In this document: positions 5,985-8,851 of the stretch, in pieces | How positions within the stretch are numbered: position 1 is the stretch's first letter | Layout of the letters: the number at the start of each line of letters is the position of its first letter | Assembly: GCA_947371775.1 (NCBI GenBank) | Contig: CANBQX010000078.1 | Coordinates: forward strand, 1 to 8,851 | Direction: 5' to 3' | Source: Comamonadaceae bacterium | GTDB taxonomy: Bacteria > Pseudomonadota > Gammaproteobacteria > Burkholderiales > Burkholderiaceae_C | DNA length: 8,851 nucleotides | Translations under genes and position numbers: made by a program | The notes under the pieces: generated by a model | The model's input: the letters and a program-made list of their open reading frames with translations, nothing else | Told to the model about the DNA's origin: nothing | Database searches by the model: none

Positions 5985-6485
5985 ATGCGTCTGCACCTGA
6001 TTTACGCCCGCGCCGCCAATGGCGTCATCGGTGACCAGGGGCGCTTGCCCTGGCATCTGCCCGAAGACCTGGCGCATTTCAAACGCACTACGCTGGGCTG
6101 CCCGGTGGTCATGGGGCGCAAAACCTGGGATTCGCTGCCCCCGAAGTTCCGCCCTTTGCCAGGGCGCACCAACGTGGTCATCACCCGGCAGACCGACTGG
6201 CTGGCAGATGGTGCCGAGGTGGTGCATTCGCTGCACGCCGCGATGGACCTGTGCGCGGCATACCCTGATGTGTGGGTCATTGGAGGCGCGCAGATTTATG
6301 CCCAGGCCTTGCCTCTGGCCAGCAGCGTCGAGGTCACTGAAATTGAAATCGCAGTCGAGGGCGACGCCTATGCGCCCGCCCTTGGCAGCGAATGGACACC
6401 CACCCGGCGCGAGAGCCACGTTGCGGCCAACGGCGTCGCCTTCCAGTTCGTCTCCTACCACCGCGCCGAAAAAGTTACGCCATGA
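5985..6485 (+). CDS. folA: Dihydrofolate reductase
   Basis: FolA reduces dihydrofolate to tetrahydrofolate with NADPH, restoring the cofactor that ThyA uses up. It is the target of trimethoprim. The 166 residues are the usual chromosomal size (E. coli 159). Motifs are complete: ANGVIGDQGRLPWHLPEDL (11-29) with the substrate-binding acidic residue Asp28, the NADPH-contacting VVMGRKTWDSL (41-51), RPLPGRTNVVIT (56-67), and VIGGAQIYAQAL (98-109). The gene is chromosomal in style, with base use like its neighbours, and shows no sign of being an acquired resistance cassette. It starts 9 bp after the thyA stop, with no clear ribosome site, and its TGA overlaps the xthA ATG as ATGA. Confidence 0.96.
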   Translation: MRLHLIYARAANGVIGDQGRLPWHLPEDLAHFKRTTLGCPVVMGRKTWDSLPPKFRPLPGRTNVVITRQTDWLADGAEVVHSLHAAMDLCAAYPDVWVIGGAQIYAQALPLASSVEVTEIEIAVEGDAYAPALGSEWTPTRRESHVAANGVAFQFVSYHRAEKVTP

Positions 6486-7261
6486 AATTTGCCACCTGGA
6501 ACGTCAATTCGCTCACCGTGCGTTTGCCGCAAGTGCTCGACTGGTTGCAGGCCAACCCGGTCGAGGTTTTGGTCTTGCAAGAGACCAAGATGACGGACGA
6601 CAAGTTTCCCGCGGAGGCCTTCCAAGCGGCCGGCTACCACGCACATTGGTTTGGACAAAAAACCTACAACGGCGTGGCACTGTTGAGCCGTACACCTGCC
6701 ACCGATGTGGTGAAAAACATTCCCGGTTTTGCCGACGACATGGCCCGCGTCATTTGCGCCACCGTCGCGGGCACGCGCGTTGTTGGCGCCTATTTTCCCA
6801 ACGGCCAAGCGCCGGGCACCGACAAGTTTGAATACAAAATGGAATGGCTCAAGGGCTTGCGCACCTGGCTCAAGCAAGAGCTGGAGCAACACCCGCAGCT
6901 GGTGTTGATGGGCGACTACAACATCACCTTCGATGACGACGATGTGTGGGATCCGCAAGGCATGCGCGACCAGATTCACTGCACCGAAGAAGAGCGCTAC
7001 CACTTGCGCGCCCTCATTGCGCTGGGCTTGCACGACAGCTACCGTCTGTTTGCCCAAGAGCCGAAAAGCTACAGCTGGTGGGACTACCGCGAATTTGCCT
7101 TCAGGCGCAACCGCGGTCTGCGCATTGACCATGTGCTGATCAGCAACGCGCTCAAGCCCTTGGCGCGCAGCTGTGTGATCGACAAAGCACCGCGCAAAGA
7201 CGAGCGCCCCAGTGACCACGCTCCCGTTGTGGTGGACCTGGATCTGACGGCTGCGCCTTAG
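6482..7261 (+). CDS. xthA: Exodeoxyribonuclease III (AP endonuclease)
   Basis: This enzyme cuts DNA at abasic sites and has 3'-5' exonuclease and 3'-phosphatase activity in base excision repair. It belongs to the ExoIII branch of the endonuclease/exonuclease/phosphatase superfamily. The 259-residue protein (E. coli Xth 268) has all catalytic positions: Asn7 in TWNVNSL, Glu34 in LQETK, Tyr104 in GAYFPNG, Asp145 and Asn147 in MGDYNI, Asp216 in LRIDHVL, and Asp245-His246 in RPSDHAP. The ATG overlaps the folA stop by four bases (ATGA), so translation is probably coupled; no separate ribosome site or promoter is seen. It ends TAG, overlapping the convergent ntrC stop in TTAG. The name could equally be exoA or xth. 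Confidence 0.94.
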   Translation: MKFATWNVNSLTVRLPQVLDWLQANPVEVLVLQETKMTDDKFPAEAFQAAGYHAHWFGQKTYNGVALLSRTPATDVVKNIPGFADDMARVICATVAGTRVVGAYFPNGQAPGTDKFEYKMEWLKGLRTWLKQELEQHPQLVLMGDYNITFDDDDVWDPQGMRDQIHCTEEERYHLRALIALGLHDSYRLFAQEPKSYSWWDYREFAFRRNRGLRIDHVLISNALKPLARSCVIDKAPRKDERPSDHAPVVVDLDLTAAP

Positions 7262-8847
7262 TCCTGTGCCGAGGGGTGGTCCCGCTCCAATCCCAGTTCC
7301 TGGATTTTGCGGGTGATGGTGTTGCGGCCTATGCCCAGCTTCTGGGCAGCTTCAATGCGGCGGCCGCGGGTATCCGTTAACGCCGCTTGAATCAAGCGCG
7401 CCTCAAACCGGCGCGATAGCAAGTCCCACACGTCGCCTTGGCCGCTGCGCAAGAGTGCGAGGGCTTCGCTTTCAAGTTCCTGCTCCCAGTCGAGGTGCAT
7501 GGCGCCCTTGCTTTGGTTCGAGCTGACCAAGCCCAGGTCCGAAATTGGCAAGCCAACAGGGGCTTGATCTGGCGAGCTGGTCTGCGCGAATACCGTTTCG
7601 TGGGGCACCTGTAAGAGCGCAGTTGCCAATGAATTCACGGGTGAGCTGCCGTCGTTCAAGCTGGTGTGCATCGGCATCGCACGCGGAACACCAAACTCGG
7701 GCGGCAGGTCTTTCGGCTCGATGACCTGCGCAGGCGCCATCACAGTGAGCCAATGGCAAATATTCTCCAACTGCCGCACATTGCCCGGGAACGCAAAGTT
7801 TTCCAAGGCTGCCACGGCGCTGTCTGCAATACGCTTGGGCTCTACCCCGAGTTGCTTGGCGCTGTGTTGCAAAAAGTGACGCGTGAGCATGGGAATGTCT
7901 TCACGCCGCTCCCGCAACGCCGGTAATCGCAAACGGATCACATTGAGCCGGTGGTACAAATCTTCGCGAAACACACCTTCTTTGACCCGTTGCTCCAAGT
8001 CCTGGTGGGTTGCGGCAATGACACGCACATTGGTTTTGACTGCGCTGTGACCGCCGACCCGGTAGAAATGACCATCACTCAGCACCCGCAAAAGCCGGGT
8101 TTGCAACTCAAAAGGCATGTCGCCGATTTCATCAAGGAACAAGGTTCCTTCGTCCGCCTGCTCAAAGCGCCCGCGTCGCTGCGCCTGGGCACCGGTGAAT
8201 GCTCCACGCTCGTGGCCAAAGAGTTCACTCTCCAGCAAGTCTTTGGGAATGGCGGCCGTATTGATGGCGACAAAGGGGCCACTGGCGCGTGGAGAGTGCT
8301 TGTGCAGCGCGCGCGCAACCAACTCTTTGCCCGAACCGGATTCACCGGTAATCATGACGGTGACGTTGCTTTGGCTGAGTCGACCAATGGCCCGAAACAC
8401 GTCTTGCATGGCGGGCGCCTGGCCGAGCATCTCGGGGGTGTCACTCATGCGCTCTTCCGCCACCTCTTCGCGCTGGCTCTCTTGCACTGCACGCCGAATC
8501 AGCTCTACCGCCTTGGGCAAATCAAAGGGTTTGGGCAGGTATTCGAAAGCGCCGCCTTGAAACGCGCTCACAGCGCTGTCCAAATCCGAGAACGCCGTCA
8601 TGATGATGACTGGCAGGCCGGGGTGGCGGGCCTTGACCTTTTCAAGCAGGTCAAGCCCCGATCCGCCGGGCATGCGGATGTCACTCACCAGAATTTGAGG
8701 TGACTCGTCATCGCTGGCATCCTCTAGCGCGGCCAGCACATCGCGAGGGTTGGAAAAGCTGCGCGTGGGCATATGCTCCCGCAGCAAGGCTTTTTCCAGA
8801 ACAAACCGTATGGACTGGTCATCGTCTACGATCCAAATCGGTTTCAT
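7258..8847 (-). CDS. ntrC: Nitrogen regulation response regulator NtrC (NR(I))
   Basis: NtrC, phosphorylated by NtrB under nitrogen limitation, activates sigma-54 promoters of glnA and other nitrogen-scavenging genes. The 529 residues hold three parts. The receiver domain (1-120) has the acidic pocket Asp8-Asp10, phospho-acceptor Asp56, Thr84 and Lys106. The AAA+ domain (about 140-380) has Walker A GESGSGKE (168-175), the sigma-54 contact loop GAFTGA (215-220), and Walker B TLFLDE (235-240). The Fis-type helix-turn-helix lies at about 484-520, where GIGRNTITRKIQELGLE matches NtrC rather than other family members. E. coli NtrC has 469 residues; most of the surplus is a Ser/Pro/Gln-rich linker at about 386-450. 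ATG 8847 is the natural start. Only four bases lie upstream in the window, so ntrB (glnL), the expected partner before it, is not seen. Confidence 0.97.
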   Translation of the reverse strand: MKPIWIVDDDQSIRFVLEKALLREHMPTRSFSNPRDVLAALEDASDDESPQILVSDIRMPGGSGLDLLEKVKARHPGLPVIIMTAFSDLDSAVSAFQGGAFEYLPKPFDLPKAVELIRRAVQESQREEVAEERMSDTPEMLGQAPAMQDVFRAIGRLSQSNVTVMITGESGSGKELVARALHKHSPRASGPFVAINTAAIPKDLLESELFGHERGAFTGAQAQRRGRFEQADEGTLFLDEIGDMPFELQTRLLRVLSDGHFYRVGGHSAVKTNVRVIAATHQDLEQRVKEGVFREDLYHRLNVIRLRLPALRERREDIPMLTRHFLQHSAKQLGVEPKRIADSAVAALENFAFPGNVRQLENICHWLTVMAPAQVIEPKDLPPEFGVPRAMPMHTSLNDGSSPVNSLATALLQVPHETVFAQTSSPDQAPVGLPISDLGLVSSNQSKGAMHLDWEQELESEALALLRSGQGDVWDLLSRRFEARLIQAALTDTRGRRIEAAQKLGIGRNTITRKIQELGLERDHPSAQD

Positions 8848-8851
8848 GCTG

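Noticed and set aside
5100..6461. A 453-codon minus-strand open frame opposite thyA and folA
   Set aside because: It spans two real genes and the gap between them and resembles no family; its length is explained by codon bias in thyA and folA.
5985..6485. folA as an acquired trimethoprim-resistance cassette
   Set aside because: It sits in a thyA-folA-xthA operon, shows codon use like its neighbours, and has no attC site or integron signs.
6455..7219. A 254-codon minus-strand open frame opposite xthA
   Set aside because: It is antisense to a complete exonuclease III gene, with no ribosome site or family similarity.
7951..8703. A 250-codon plus-strand open frame opposite ntrC
   Set aside because: It lies wholly antisense to the receiver and AAA+ domains of NtrC, which carry every expected motif.

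Overview
The window is ordinary, very densely packed chromosomal DNA from a GC-rich beta-proteobacterium. It most likely comes from the Burkholderiales, and Comamonadaceae (Rhodoferax, Polaromonas or Acidovorax-like) is my best guess. This rests on protein style: the beta-type GuaA N-terminus with its SGSHAS segment, the long YihY protein with a C-terminal extension, a DUF2069 protein, and CTACAAT-type -10 boxes close to start codons. The guess is from memory of these families, with no search behind it. There are nine genes and only about 170 non-coding bases; the longest gap is 64 bp, so no stretch over 300 bp lacks a gene. I see no tRNA, rRNA, CRISPR array, insertion sequence, prophage or other mobile DNA.

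Left part (1-3167, minus strand, read from right to left): a YihY-family inner-membrane protein, then guaB (IMP dehydrogenase) and guaA (GMP synthase, cut by the window's left edge). guaB and guaA are 20 bp apart and form the two-step IMP to XMP to GMP operon. A promoter-like TACAAT and a 7-bp-stem hairpin lie in the 64 bp between yihY and guaB.

Middle (3189-7261, plus strand): a small DUF2069 membrane protein; an FAD-linked 2-hydroxyacid (D-2-hydroxyglutarate/D-lactate type) dehydrogenase overlapping it by ATGA; then, after a 49-bp gap with a TACAAT box, thyA (thymidylate synthase), folA (dihydrofolate reductase) and xthA (exonuclease III). folA and xthA also overlap by ATGA. ThyA makes dTMP and dihydrofolate, FolA recycles the dihydrofolate, and exonuclease III repairs the abasic sites that arise when dTMP is short and uracil enters DNA. 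The yihY and DUF2069 starts are divergent and only 21 bp apart.

Right part (7258-8847, minus strand): ntrC, the sigma-54-dependent nitrogen response regulator, complete except for its upstream region. It converges on xthA with stop codons that overlap in the four bases TTAG.

I found no new multi-gene system. The points worth a second look are small: a possible eight-codon leader reading frame ending in three prolines and stop ahead of the DUF2069 gene, the almost absent divergent intergenic region, the hairpin at the guaB promoter, the long linker in NtrC and the extra C-terminal domain of YihY.
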